Assembly: GCF_024330105.1 (NCBI RefSeq) | Contig: NZ_JANDHW010000004.1 | Coordinates: 1-64,000 of the forward strand | Direction: 5' to 3' | Source: Coprobacter tertius | GTDB taxonomy: Bacteria > Bacteroidota > Bacteroidia > Bacteroidales > Coprobacteraceae | Length of the DNA stretch: 64,000 nucleotides | In this document: one piece after another, positions 18,248 to 26,120 of the stretch | Position numbering within the stretch: the first letter of the stretch is position 1 | How the letters are laid out: every line of letters starts with the position of its first letter | Notes under the pieces: generated by a model | Seen by the model: only the letters and a program-made list of their open reading frames with translations | Databases searched by the model: none | Told to the model about the DNA's origin: nothing | Translations under genes and position numbers: made by a program

Positions 18248-19294
18248 ATGATAGCAACGACACGATCATTCAATCACCAATTTATCGATCCTCGTTTCGA
18301 TGATCCTATGGATCTTGTCGGGTGGATGGGTGCAATACAAGCACAAAATTATAGCATGGCCAAATGGGCTATCGGCTCCCGATTGCAATCAGGATCACTT
18401 AATTCTGTGAATGAAGCAATACGGAAAGGAAGTATTTTACGCACCCATATTTTACGTCCAACCTGGCATTTCATCTCCGCCGAAGATATCCGATGGATGC
18501 TTAAATTATCCGGTAGCCGTATTAGAAAAGCTTATGAATCATTCGCCAGAAACTTAAATATTTCAGAAAAAGAATACATGATCTATAACAATACGATCAT
18601 AAAATTACTCGAAGGCAATAAAAGTTTTACAAGACAAGAAATATGTGAAGAACTAAATAAGAAAGGTATTAAAATAAATGACGCCCACGCCCGATATTAC
18701 ATTATTCGTGCCGAAACAGACGGTATTCTTTGCAGCGGTGAAGATAAAAACGGAAAACCTTCTTATGCTCTACTCGATGAACGTGTTCCCGTTTCTCATT
18801 CATTCGATTATGAGGAAGCTTTGGGCATACTGGCAAAAAAATATTTTAAAAGTCATTCTCCGGCAAGCCTCGAAGATTTCGTATGGTGGTCGGGGCTCAC
18901 GACAACCGATGCAAAAAAAGCGATCGATATCATAAAAAACGACCTTACAAAAATCCACACGGAAACGGAAGACATGTATGTATATCATAGTAACAATTGC
19001 AAACAAACATCCTGTGAGTATTTACATTTACTGCCCTCATATGACGAACTGCTTATCGGATATAAAAGCAGAACCCCTGTTCTCGAAGAAAAACATTATT
19101 CTAAAGCATTTAACCGTTTCGGAATTTTTTACCCGGTTATACTCCTAAATGGAAAAATTATCGGAAATTGGAACAAATCGGTAAGAAAAAATAAAATAGA
19201 AATCGACGTAGCTTTATTTGATCCGGAGATTAAAATAAGCGACGAGCTATTAAATAAGGCCCGGCATAGATACATCGATTTTATAAACAAATAA
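18248..19294 (+). CDS. AlkZ-like winged-helix DNA glycosylase (HTH_42 family)
   Basis: 348 aa of the winged-helix DNA-binding/YcaQ-AlkZ superfamily, whose studied members excise alkylated bases or unhook interstrand crosslinks. The catalytic-type motif Q31-A-Q33 (GAIQAQ) matches the QxQ of AlkZ and not the QxD of the YcaQ/AlkX branch. Further family features: ILRTHILRPTWHFISAEDIRWML (residues 63-85) and LHLLPSYDELLIGYKSR (about 259-275). Sequence resemblance to AlkZ is moderate, so substrate is uncertain. Confidence 0.8.
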   Translation: MIATTRSFNHQFIDPRFDDPMDLVGWMGAIQAQNYSMAKWAIGSRLQSGSLNSVNEAIRKGSILRTHILRPTWHFISAEDIRWMLKLSGSRIRKAYESFARNLNISEKEYMIYNNTIIKLLEGNKSFTRQEICEELNKKGIKINDAHARYYIIRAETDGILCSGEDKNGKPSYALLDERVPVSHSFDYEEALGILAKKYFKSHSPASLEDFVWWSGLTTTDAKKAIDIIKNDLTKIHTETEDMYVYHSNNCKQTSCEYLHLLPSYDELLIGYKSRTPVLEEKHYSKAFNRFGIFYPVILLNGKIIGNWNKSVRKNKIEIDVALFDPEIKISDELLNKARHRYIDFINK

Positions 19295-19342
19295 ATTGAT
19301 CGCCGAGACTATAAATAAAATCTCCCACCGTCATTGAAATGC

Positions 19343-19374
19343 ACCCTAAAAGTTGGACACAAAACTTTTAGGGT
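19343..19374. repeat. Palindrome resembling IS3-family ends
   Basis: Two 12-bp arms (19343-19354 and 19363-19374) separated by 8 nt. The left arm in context reads TGCACCCTAAAAGTTGGACA, close to the terminal repeat pattern of IS3/IS150-group elements (CCC..AAAAGTT.GACA). No transposase remains. No T-run follows, so it is not a standard terminator. It lies 50 bp from the 3' end of the decayed LruC gene. Confidence 0.5.
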
Positions 19375-19423
19375 ACACTTCACATTGATAATTCCAACAA
19401 GGGATTTTATAATATTTATGTAT

Positions 19424-21088
19424 TTATTTTTTATACCATTCGATAGATTTATCACCCTCTACCCATTTAATAAATAAAGGATATTCGGAGTCGATACGTT
19501 TCATTTCCTCAGATACCTTAAAATTCACAATAGGAATATTCATGGCAAAAGGGAAATTACCTCCCGTAACATATTTTTTAGCGAACTCGGAATATCCCTT
19601 CTGATTTGCCTTTGCGGTAGGTTTCATTTTAGTGAGATGCACCTCTTTCGAGCGATCTCCATCTACAAATATAAACGGATTAAAAGGAACGATCAACTCA
19701 TCTTTATCTGTTGGTTCAATATCGAGATCGACATTGAAAGTCCTCCCTACTACCATAGCATTATTATCGAACAAGACGATATCTTTTACATTATCCAATG
19801 GATATTCTGATGCGTCGATAACTCGTGCAGTTATCGACGCATTATCTATTACAAATCCAAATCCTGATCTTTTAGTTCCTCCGTCATAAACAGGAGTAAA
19901 CTCACAATGCAGTTTTTCAGTTTTATTATTTTTCCCGAAATATTTTGAGATCTCATATTCTACAACAACATCATTCATATCATAATCTCTTCATAAGGAT
20001 AAAGATCTTCAAATAATAATGTTCCCGATACCGTTTCTTTCTTTGTCACATTATCTTCGTCCGGATCATCCAGATCAGGAATATCCTCATTATCTACGGC
20101 TTTAAAAGGATTTGCTTTTACAGAGAAAAGAACATCGTTAAAATCTTTATCTCCGAAACTGAGATACCAATCTTCAAAACCGAATATCAACAATTCGTTC
20201 CCCTTGTCACGAAATAATACATTATGGTTCTTTTTATCCAGATTTAATGATTTAAGAGAATAAAATGTAGGAGCATTCCAAATATCTTTTTGATATATCG
20301 CCCAACCTACCGTTACACCGGCCGGAAAACGTTCTGTTCCTTGAGGATGTGCATCATCATAATATTTCAGCCTCACAGTAGTACCACTCCTTAATCCGGC
20401 AGAATATTTCATCTCGGGAAATACAGTGATCAATTCAGCTCGCGGCACCCAAAAAGGTTTCTTTCCGGTCGGATAATAAAAATATGCCAATGTATTATTT
20501 CCATTTGTAAACTCATATACAATATTGCATCGATAGTACAATCCTCTGTAACAACGATATTGGTATTTTCGAGTTTTACTTTCGAAGTATTATTTTTTCC
20601 TTCAGGTAATGTCGCCTCTATTTTAGAAATAAGATCATAAGGCAACTCCGTATAATTGTGCCCCCCAATTCCACGCGAGAGGTATTGTTTATATCTACCG
20701 TGAGTCCCGAAGTACTTATCTTTGTTTGTACCAGTCCCGGAATACCGATTGCATCAGTATATACATATACCTCCTTATTTTTTAAGGCTTCAGGAATTTC
20801 CATACGACTGTTCAACACACCTTTCTCATCGGTATAGGCACAATAAACAGGTGTAATATCCTTTTTATTGCTATACTCATCGAGAGGATTTTCCGTAAAC
20901 ACTTCGACATAGGCCTGCCTTCCGTAATTTAAACGAACAGGACACGCATAAGTCGTTTTAAAATCAAAACTTTCTTGAATCTTTTTACGAATAGAATCTG
21001 TGGAATTTTCCAATCCGAATTAATCTCAACAACTCACTGCTGCAACCAGAACGGCTGCATAAATCAGACACCTTAGACACCTTTTCAT
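19424..21088 (-). pseudogene. Decayed LruC-domain lipoprotein gene
   Basis: Pieces of one Bacteroidetes LruC-domain (DUF4842-like) surface lipoprotein lie in three frames. The start at 21088 encodes a lipoprotein signal (AAVLVAAVSC) and is followed in the same frame by TGA (21026-21028) and TAA (21020-21022). Reading then continues (residues SIRKKIQESF...) to a C6/G6 run at 20661-20666, where one missing G shifts VELGG to the frame encoding HNYTELPYDL. A second shift near 20535 leads into CNIVYEFTNGNNTLAYFYYPTG through DWYLSFGDKDFNDVLFSV. A third near 19980-19990 separates EDLYPYEE from the DYDMNDVVVEYE frame. At least two nonsense codons and three shifts make it non-functional, although the promoter-like -7 box is intact. 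Confidence 0.85.
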
Positions 21089-21113
21089 AGATATTTAACA
21101 AAAAATTATATTA

Positions 21114-21121
21114 CAAATATA
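21114..21121 (-). promoter_or_regulatory. -7 promoter element of the LruC pseudogene
   Basis: TATATTTG on the minus strand with TTTG at 21145-21148, spacing 23 nt (slightly long). It lies 25 nt before the ATG at 21088, so the remnant may still be transcribed. Confidence 0.4.
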
Positions 21122-21203
21122 ATACAAGAAGAAACATATTTGCACAAATACTGTGTTTGGAATTAATTATTTAATACAAGTAAACATTTTTATTTTTATA
21201 CAA

Positions 21204-22142
21204 TCAGAAACGTTTGGTATACCGATGACAATAAGGCTCCTTTCCGTTTTTATCGTAATACCCCTGATGATATTCTTCGGCTTTCCAAAACTCAGATGCA
21301 GGAGTTACTTTCGTAACGACATGATATCCTTTTTTATTAAGAATATCGATAAGTTTTAAGGCCGTTTCCTTTTGTGCAGGAGTAGTATAAAATATTTCAG
21401 ACCGGTACTGATTTCCTATATCAGGTCCTTGACCATTCGCTTGTTCGGGATCGTGTATTTCGAAAAATCGTTTAGCAAGCGTTTCATAACTTACTTTAGA
21501 AGGATCGAACACGATACGTACCGCTTCGGCATGACCTGTATTTTTTGTACATACGTCTTTATATGTAGGATTCGGCATCGTTCCTCCAATATATCCCGAT
21601 TCGATGGAAATTACTCCCGGGATTTGTTCCATCAGATGTTCTACCCCCCAAAAACAGCCTCCGGCAAATATTGCCGTTTCTGTCTTTTTCTCTATATTGA
21701 TTTTCTCCAGCGGAGTAAATTCGAGAGATATGGAATTTACACAATGGCGCGTATTTTTCGAAGTAAATCCTTCTCCGGTAAAAACATGTCCCAAATGGGC
21801 CCCACATTTAGCACATATGATCTCGGTACGGCGGCCATCAGCATCGGGTACACGCTTAACTGCACCTTTTATCTCATCATCAAAACTCGGCCACCCGCAT
21901 CCCGAATCGAATTTATCATGCGAGCGGTACAGAGGTGTTCCACAGCGCTTGCAAGTATATGTACCATCTTCATTAAAATTATAATATTTACCGGTATAGG
22001 GAGCTTCAGTTCCCTTATTTACAATCACCCGTTCTTCCTCTGGAGTTAACTTTTTCATATTCTGAGCATATGTACAATTAAACATTCCGATTAATATAAG
22101 TACCAAAACAAAACACATTCTGATATCCATCGATTTATTCAT
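21204..22142 (-). CDS. msrAB: Secreted bifunctional methionine sulfoxide reductase MsrB-MsrA
   Basis: 312 aa with an N-terminal signal segment (CFVLVLILIGMFNCTYAQ), so it acts in the periplasm or is exported. Residues about 30-150 are MsrB: zinc pairs CKRC and CAKC, CGWPSF, and catalytic Cys in RHCVNSISLEF. Residues about 155-312 are MsrA: GCFWGVEHL with the catalytic Cys, GYIGG, and NQYRSEIFY. MsrB precedes MsrA here. The two halves repair R- and S-methionine sulfoxide in oxidised envelope proteins. The Cys in FNC may alternatively mark a lipoprotein. Confidence 0.95.
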   Translation of the reverse strand: MNKSMDIRMCFVLVLILIGMFNCTYAQNMKKLTPEEERVIVNKGTEAPYTGKYYNFNEDGTYTCKRCGTPLYRSHDKFDSGCGWPSFDDEIKGAVKRVPDADGRRTEIICAKCGAHLGHVFTGEGFTSKNTRHCVNSISLEFTPLEKINIEKKTETAIFAGGCFWGVEHLMEQIPGVISIESGYIGGTMPNPTYKDVCTKNTGHAEAVRIVFDPSKVSYETLAKRFFEIHDPEQANGQGPDIGNQYRSEIFYTTPAQKETALKLIDILNKKGYHVVTKVTPASEFWKAEEYHQGYYDKNGKEPYCHRYTKRF

Positions 22143-22230
22143 ATCCAGTATTATTACAACTCAATTAAGTTCTCGATCTAAATTAAAAAATAATTCAACA
22201 TCCTGTATCTGTTTTCATCATAAAATATCA

Positions 22231-22267
22231 AAAAAAACTCCTGTAACCTTACAGGTTACAGGAGTTT
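22231..22267 (-). terminator. Terminator of the GGGtGRT gene
   Basis: A 15-bp perfect stem (22235-22249 with 22253-22267) and 3-nt loop, followed on the minus strand by a U-run. It starts 23 nt past the stop at 22290. Confidence 0.9.
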
Positions 22268-22289
22268 ATATAAAAAAGAAAAACAATTT

Positions 22290-23288
22290 TTATTTTGCGT
22301 TCTGCTCTACACTCACTGCAATAGCTACGGTAGCACCTACCATAGGATTGTTACCCATTCCGAGGAATCCCATCATTTCTACGTGAGCGGGAACCGATGA
22401 AGAACCGGCGAATTGAGCGTCTCCGTGCATACGCCCCATCGTATCGGTCATACCGTAAGAGGCCGGACCGGCAGCCATATTATCAGGATGCAAAGTACGT
22501 CCGGTACCGCCACCGGATGCTACAGAGAAATATTTCTTACCGTTTTCCATACATTCTTTTTTGTATGTTCCGGCAACCGGATGTTGGAAACGGGTAGGAT
22601 TTGTAGAATTACCTGTAATCGATACATCTACACCATTTGCACGCATAATGGCAACACCTTCACGTACATCATCTGCGCCATAACATTTCACTTTAGAACG
22701 CAAACCATCGGAATATGCGACCGACTGTACTTCTTTCAATTCACCTGTAAAATAATCGAACTGAGTTTGTACATACGTAAAACCGTTGATACGGGAAATA
22801 ATCTGAGCGGCATCTTTACCCAATCCGTTCAAAATAACACGCAAGGGTTCTTTACGTACTTTATTGGCCATTTCGGCAATCTTAATAGCACCCTCGGCAG
22901 CAGCAAACGATTCGTGGCCCGCCAAAAAAGCAAAACATTTCGTTTCTTCACGCAGCAGACGAGCGGCCAAATTACCGTGACCGATACCTACTTTACGATC
23001 ATCGGCAACAGAACCCGGGATACAAAAAGCCTGCAAACCGATGCCGATCGCTTCAGCTGCATCAGCAGCTGTTTTGCAACCTTTTTTAATTGCAATAGCT
23101 GCACCTACTACATAAGCCCATTTCGCATTTTCGAAACAGATGGGCTGAGTTTCCTCACACATTTTGTAAGGATCGATACCATAAGCATCGCAGATAGATT
23201 TTGCTTCTTCGATGTTTTTGATACCATATTTATTTAAAACCGCGTCAATTTGTTTGATACGACGGTCGTAACTTTCAAATAAAGCCAT
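22290..23288 (-). CDS. GGGtGRT family protein
   Basis: 332 aa, named for the invariant motif GGGTGRT seen near residues 255-261 (SVASGGGTGRTLHPDN). Other conserved parts: AGHESFAAAEGAIKIAEMANK near 123-143, LNGLGKDAAQIISRINGFTYVQTQFDYFTGEL near 152-183, and the C-terminal GFLGMGNNPMVGATVAIAVSVEQ. The biochemical role is not established. It always seems to travel with a NifU-like scaffold gene, here 39 bp upstream on the same strand, so a metallocluster or redox role is suspected. No signal peptide. Confidence 0.9.
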   Translation of the reverse strand: MALFESYDRRIKQIDAVLNKYGIKNIEEAKSICDAYGIDPYKMCEETQPICFENAKWAYVVGAAIAIKKGCKTAADAAEAIGIGLQAFCIPGSVADDRKVGIGHGNLAARLLREETKCFAFLAGHESFAAAEGAIKIAEMANKVRKEPLRVILNGLGKDAAQIISRINGFTYVQTQFDYFTGELKEVQSVAYSDGLRSKVKCYGADDVREGVAIMRANGVDVSITGNSTNPTRFQHPVAGTYKKECMENGKKYFSVASGGGTGRTLHPDNMAAGPASYGMTDTMGRMHGDAQFAGSSSVPAHVEMMGFLGMGNNPMVGATVAIAVSVEQNAK

Positions 23289-23327
23289 ATTGATTGTCTT
23301 TAATGGGTTGTTTACTAATAACAGTTA

Positions 23328-24020
23328 TTATTCCTGACGCGGATCGATATATTTAACGGCATCTTTGAAACGGCCGTATGTACCTTTTGCTTTTTCGATG
23401 GCTTCATTAGCATCAATGCCTTTTTTCACCATATCCATAAATTTGCCCATGTGAACAAATTCATAACCGATCACCTGATCATCTTTGTCGAGAGCCATAC
23501 GAGTACAATAACCTTCCGCCATTTCAAGATAACGAGTACCTTTAGCTAACGTACCGTACATTGTACCTACCTGACTGCGAAGACCTTTACCTAAGTCTTC
23601 GAGACCGGCACCAATGGGAAGACCGCCTTCTGAGAAAGCCGACTGAGTACGACCATAAGCAATCTGCAAGAAAAGCTCACGCATAGCAGTATTAATTGCG
23701 TCGCAAACGAGGTCGGTATTCAAAGCTTCGAGAATCGTTTTTCCGGGGAGAATCTCAGAAGCCATGGCAGCCGAGTGGGTCATTCCCGAACACCCGATAG
23801 TTTCTACCAGTGCTTCCTGAATGATACCGTCTTTTACGTTCAGAGTCAGTTTACATGCACCTTGTTGAGGAGCACACCAACCCACACCGTGAGTCAAGCC
23901 TGAAATATCGATTACTTCTTTGGCTTTCACCCATTTTCCTTCCTGAGGGATAGGAGCGGCACCATGATTAGGGCCTTTTTTTACAACACACATGTGTTCT
24001 ACTTCGTGTGAATAGATCAT
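23328..24020 (-). CDS. NifU/IscU-like iron-sulfur cluster scaffold protein
   Basis: 230 aa with a NifU N-terminal-like core. Cysteines in the expected loops are seen in GVGWCAPQQGACKLTL (residues 47-62) and ETIGCSGMTHSA (72-84). A C-terminal extension after about 120 (SEGGLPIGAGLEDLGKGLRSQVGTMYGT...) is not part of classical IscU. First gene of a two-gene operon with GGGtGRT and not near isc/suf genes, so it may serve one dedicated client and not general cluster assembly. Good promoter upstream with a 48-nt leader. Confidence 0.85.
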   Translation of the reverse strand: MIYSHEVEHMCVVKKGPNHGAAPIPQEGKWVKAKEVIDISGLTHGVGWCAPQQGACKLTLNVKDGIIQEALVETIGCSGMTHSAAMASEILPGKTILEALNTDLVCDAINTAMRELFLQIAYGRTQSAFSEGGLPIGAGLEDLGKGLRSQVGTMYGTLAKGTRYLEMAEGYCTRMALDKDDQVIGYEFVHMGKFMDMVKKGIDANEAIEKAKGTYGRFKDAVKYIDPRQE

Positions 24021-24074
24021 AATTCGCTCTTTTTATTTTAATGAAAACTTAAAGCCTTATTTTGTTAAGCACCG

Positions 24075-24103
24075 CAAAGTTAAGTATTTCTCCGGTTTGT
24101 CAA
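24075..24103 (-). promoter_or_regulatory. Promoter of the Fe-S scaffold/GGGtGRT operon
   Basis: On the minus strand TTG (24101-24103) and TAACTTTG (24075-24082) are 18 nt apart, close to the Bacteroidetes consensus. Start near 24068. Confidence 0.6.
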
Positions 24104-24210
24104 TAAACTTTTTATACGAATTATAGGATTATTTACCTATTTTTTATCGAACAAAATTGAATAACGGGTGTTTCGCATCGATTTGTTTCATACTTTTATT
24201 GAAGCTGCTG

Positions 24211-24242
24211 TTTGTATTATACAGAAATTATACCGAAATTTG
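24211..24242 (+). promoter_or_regulatory. Promoter of pfp
   Basis: TTTG (24211-24214), 20 nt, GAAATTTG (24235-24242; one mismatch from TAnnTTTG). The predicted start near 24249 lies after the ATG at 24212, which supports the inner ATG at 24299 as the pfp start. Confidence 0.45.
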
Positions 24243-24298
24243 TGCGGCTAAAAAAACAAACCAGTAATTTTATTATTAACACAATAACATTTTCGAAA

Positions 24299-25948
24299 AT
24301 GAAAAAAAGCGCTCTGCAAATTGCCCGCGCAGCCTATCAGCCCAAATTGCCTAAAGCACTGAAAGGCTCGCTGACTGTAAAAGAAGGTGCTCCGACAGAA
24401 TCGGTAGCCGACCAGCAAGAGATTAAAAAGCTATTCCCCAACACTTACGGAATGCCCGTTCTGTCGTTTGTAGAAAGCAATGAGAAAAAAAACGTACCGG
24501 CCATCACTGCCGGCGTAATTCTTTCCGGAGGACAGGCTCCCGGCGGACATAATGTAATCGCCGGACTTTTCGACGGATTGAAAGCTCTTAACAAAGACTC
24601 TAAACTATACGGATTTCTCCTTGGCCCTGGCGGACTTATCGACCACCAATATATCGAACTTACCGACGAAATCATCGACGAATATCGTAATACAGGAGGA
24701 TTTGATATTATTGGTTCGGGACGTACAAAACTCGAAACAACCGAACAATTCGATAAAGGTCTCGAAATTATAAAAAAACTGGGTATTCAGGCCCTTGTTA
24801 TTATCGGTGGCGACGATTCTAATACAAATGCCTGTGTATTGGCCGAATATTACAAACAAAAAAATACAGGAGTACAAGTTATCGGTTGCCCCAAAACTAT
24901 CGACGGCGACCTGAAAAATGACATGATCGAAACTTCTTTCGGTTTCGACACTGCTTGTAAAGTTTATTCCGAAGTTATCGGAAACATTCAACGCGACTGT
25001 AACTCTGCAAAAAAATACTGGCATTTCATTAAGCTCATGGGCCGCTCAGCTTCTCACATCGCACTGGAATGCGCTTTACAAACACAACCCAACATTTGTA
25101 TTATTTCAGAAGAGGTAGAAGAAAAAAATATGTCGCTCGACGATGTCGTAACTTATATCGCAAATATCGTTGCTACCCGTGCCGCTGAAGGGAACAATTT
25201 CGGTACGGTACTGATTCCCGAAGGCCTTATCGAATTCATCCCAGCAATGAAAAAACTCATTGCCGAACTCAATGACTTCCTGGCCGCCAATGGCGCAGAA
25301 TTTGCCATGATAAAGAAATCGGAACAACGTAATTATATCATTAAGCATCTTTCTCCCGAAAACTCGGCAATTTATGCCAGCTTACCCGAAGGCGTAGCCC
25401 GTCAATTATCTCTCGACCGCGATCCTCACGGAAATGTACAGGTCTCTCTCATCGAGACAGAAAAACTACTTTCTGAAATGGTAGGTAAGAAATTAGCCGA
25501 ATGGAAAGAACAAGGAAAATATACCGGAAAATTTGCCGCACAACATCACTTCTTCGGATACGAAGGACGCTGCGCCGCTCCTTCTAATTTCGATGCCGAT
25601 TATTGTTATTCACTCGGATATACAGCTTCTATGCTAATCGGAGAAGGTAAAACAGGATATATGTCATCGGTACGCAATACGACCAAACCTGCCGAAGAAT
25701 GGATTGCCGGAGGTGTTCCCGTTACCATGATGATGAATATGGAACGTCGCCACGGAGAAATGAAGCCTGTGATTCAAAAAGCTTTGGTAAGACTCGATGG
25801 TGCTCCTTTTAAATTCTTCGCCGCTAACCGCGACGAATGGGCTAAAAATACTTGTTATGTTTACCCAGGCCCTATCCAATATTTCGGACCGACCGAAGTT
25901 TGCGACCAACCGACCGTAACATTGAAACTGGAAGCCGAAGGAAAATAA
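24299..25948 (+). CDS. pfp: Pyrophosphate--fructose-6-phosphate 1-phosphotransferase
   Basis: 549 aa. Reversible PPi-dependent phosphorylation of fructose 6-phosphate, replacing ATP-phosphofructokinase in glycolysis and usable in gluconeogenesis. GGDDSNTNA (near 172-180) has the Asp that selects PPi over [25 protein letters not shown] and [15 protein letters not shown] are the substrate-binding motifs of the long PFP clade. An ATG at 24212 is in frame but would add 29 atypical residues and precede the predicted transcription start. Strong terminator follows; convergent with secA. Confidence 0.96.
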   Translation: MKKSALQIARAAYQPKLPKALKGSLTVKEGAPTESVADQQEIKKLFPNTYGMPVLSFVESNEKKNVPAITAGVILSGGQAPGGHNVIAGLFDGLKALNKDSKLYGFLLGPGGLIDHQYIELTDEIIDEYRNTGGFDIIGSGRTKLETTEQFDKGLEIIKKLGIQALVIIGGDDSNTNACVLAEYYKQKNTGVQVIGCPKTIDGDLKNDMIETSFGFDTACKVYSEVIGNIQRDCNSAKKYWHFIKLMGRSASHIALECALQTQPNICIISEEVEEKNMSLDDVVTYIANIVATRAAEGNNFGTVLIPEGLIEFIPAMKKLIAELNDFLAANGAEFAMIKKSEQRNYIIKHLSPENSAIYASLPEGVARQLSLDRDPHGNVQVSLIETEKLLSEMVGKKLAEWKEQGKYTGKFAAQHHFFGYEGRCAAPSNFDADYCYSLGYTASMLIGEGKTGYMSSVRNTTKPAEEWIAGGVPVTMMMNMERRHGEMKPVIQKALVRLDGAPFKFFAANRDEWAKNTCYVYPGPIQYFGPTEVCDQPTVTLKLEAEGK

Positions 25949-25968
25949 TTTTCTTACCGTATAAGTTT

Positions 25969-25999
25969 AAAAAGCCGTTTCTTTTGAAACGGCTTTTTT
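25969..25999 (+). terminator. Terminator of pfp
   Basis: A 13-bp stem (25969-25981 with 25986-25998), TTTT loop and T6 tail, 20 nt after the pfp stop. Confidence 0.92.
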
Positions 26000-26014
26000 A
26001 TATATCCTCCCGAC

Positions 26015-26069
26015 TGCATCAAATAAAAATGCGGAGAATAAGATATTCTCCGCATTTTTATTTGATGCA
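26015..26069 (-). terminator. 26-bp perfect inverted repeat downstream of secA
   Basis: Arms 26015-26040 and 26044-26069 are perfectly complementary with a 3-nt loop. The GC-rich core (GCGGAGAATA) followed by ATTTTTATTT suits intrinsic termination of secA transcription and probably works both ways. The full 26-bp stem is longer than a terminator needs. Confidence 0.85.
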
Positions 26070-26120
26070 TCTCACAGATTATTATCCGTACCGATCGATC
26101 GTACGAATCATCATTGTAAT

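Noticed and set aside
21372-22049. 225-codon plus-strand ORF opposite msrAB
   Set aside because: Antisense shadow of a gene with intact catalytic motifs; no protein-like pattern.
22413-23237. 274-codon plus-strand ORF opposite the GGGtGRT gene
   Set aside because: It mirrors the coding frame of a clear conserved gene and its translation is rich in Cys, Ile and Phe without family features.
24212-24298. 29-residue N-terminal extension of the PPi-phosphofructokinase
   Set aside because: The extension lies before the predicted transcription start and does not resemble the family N-terminus.
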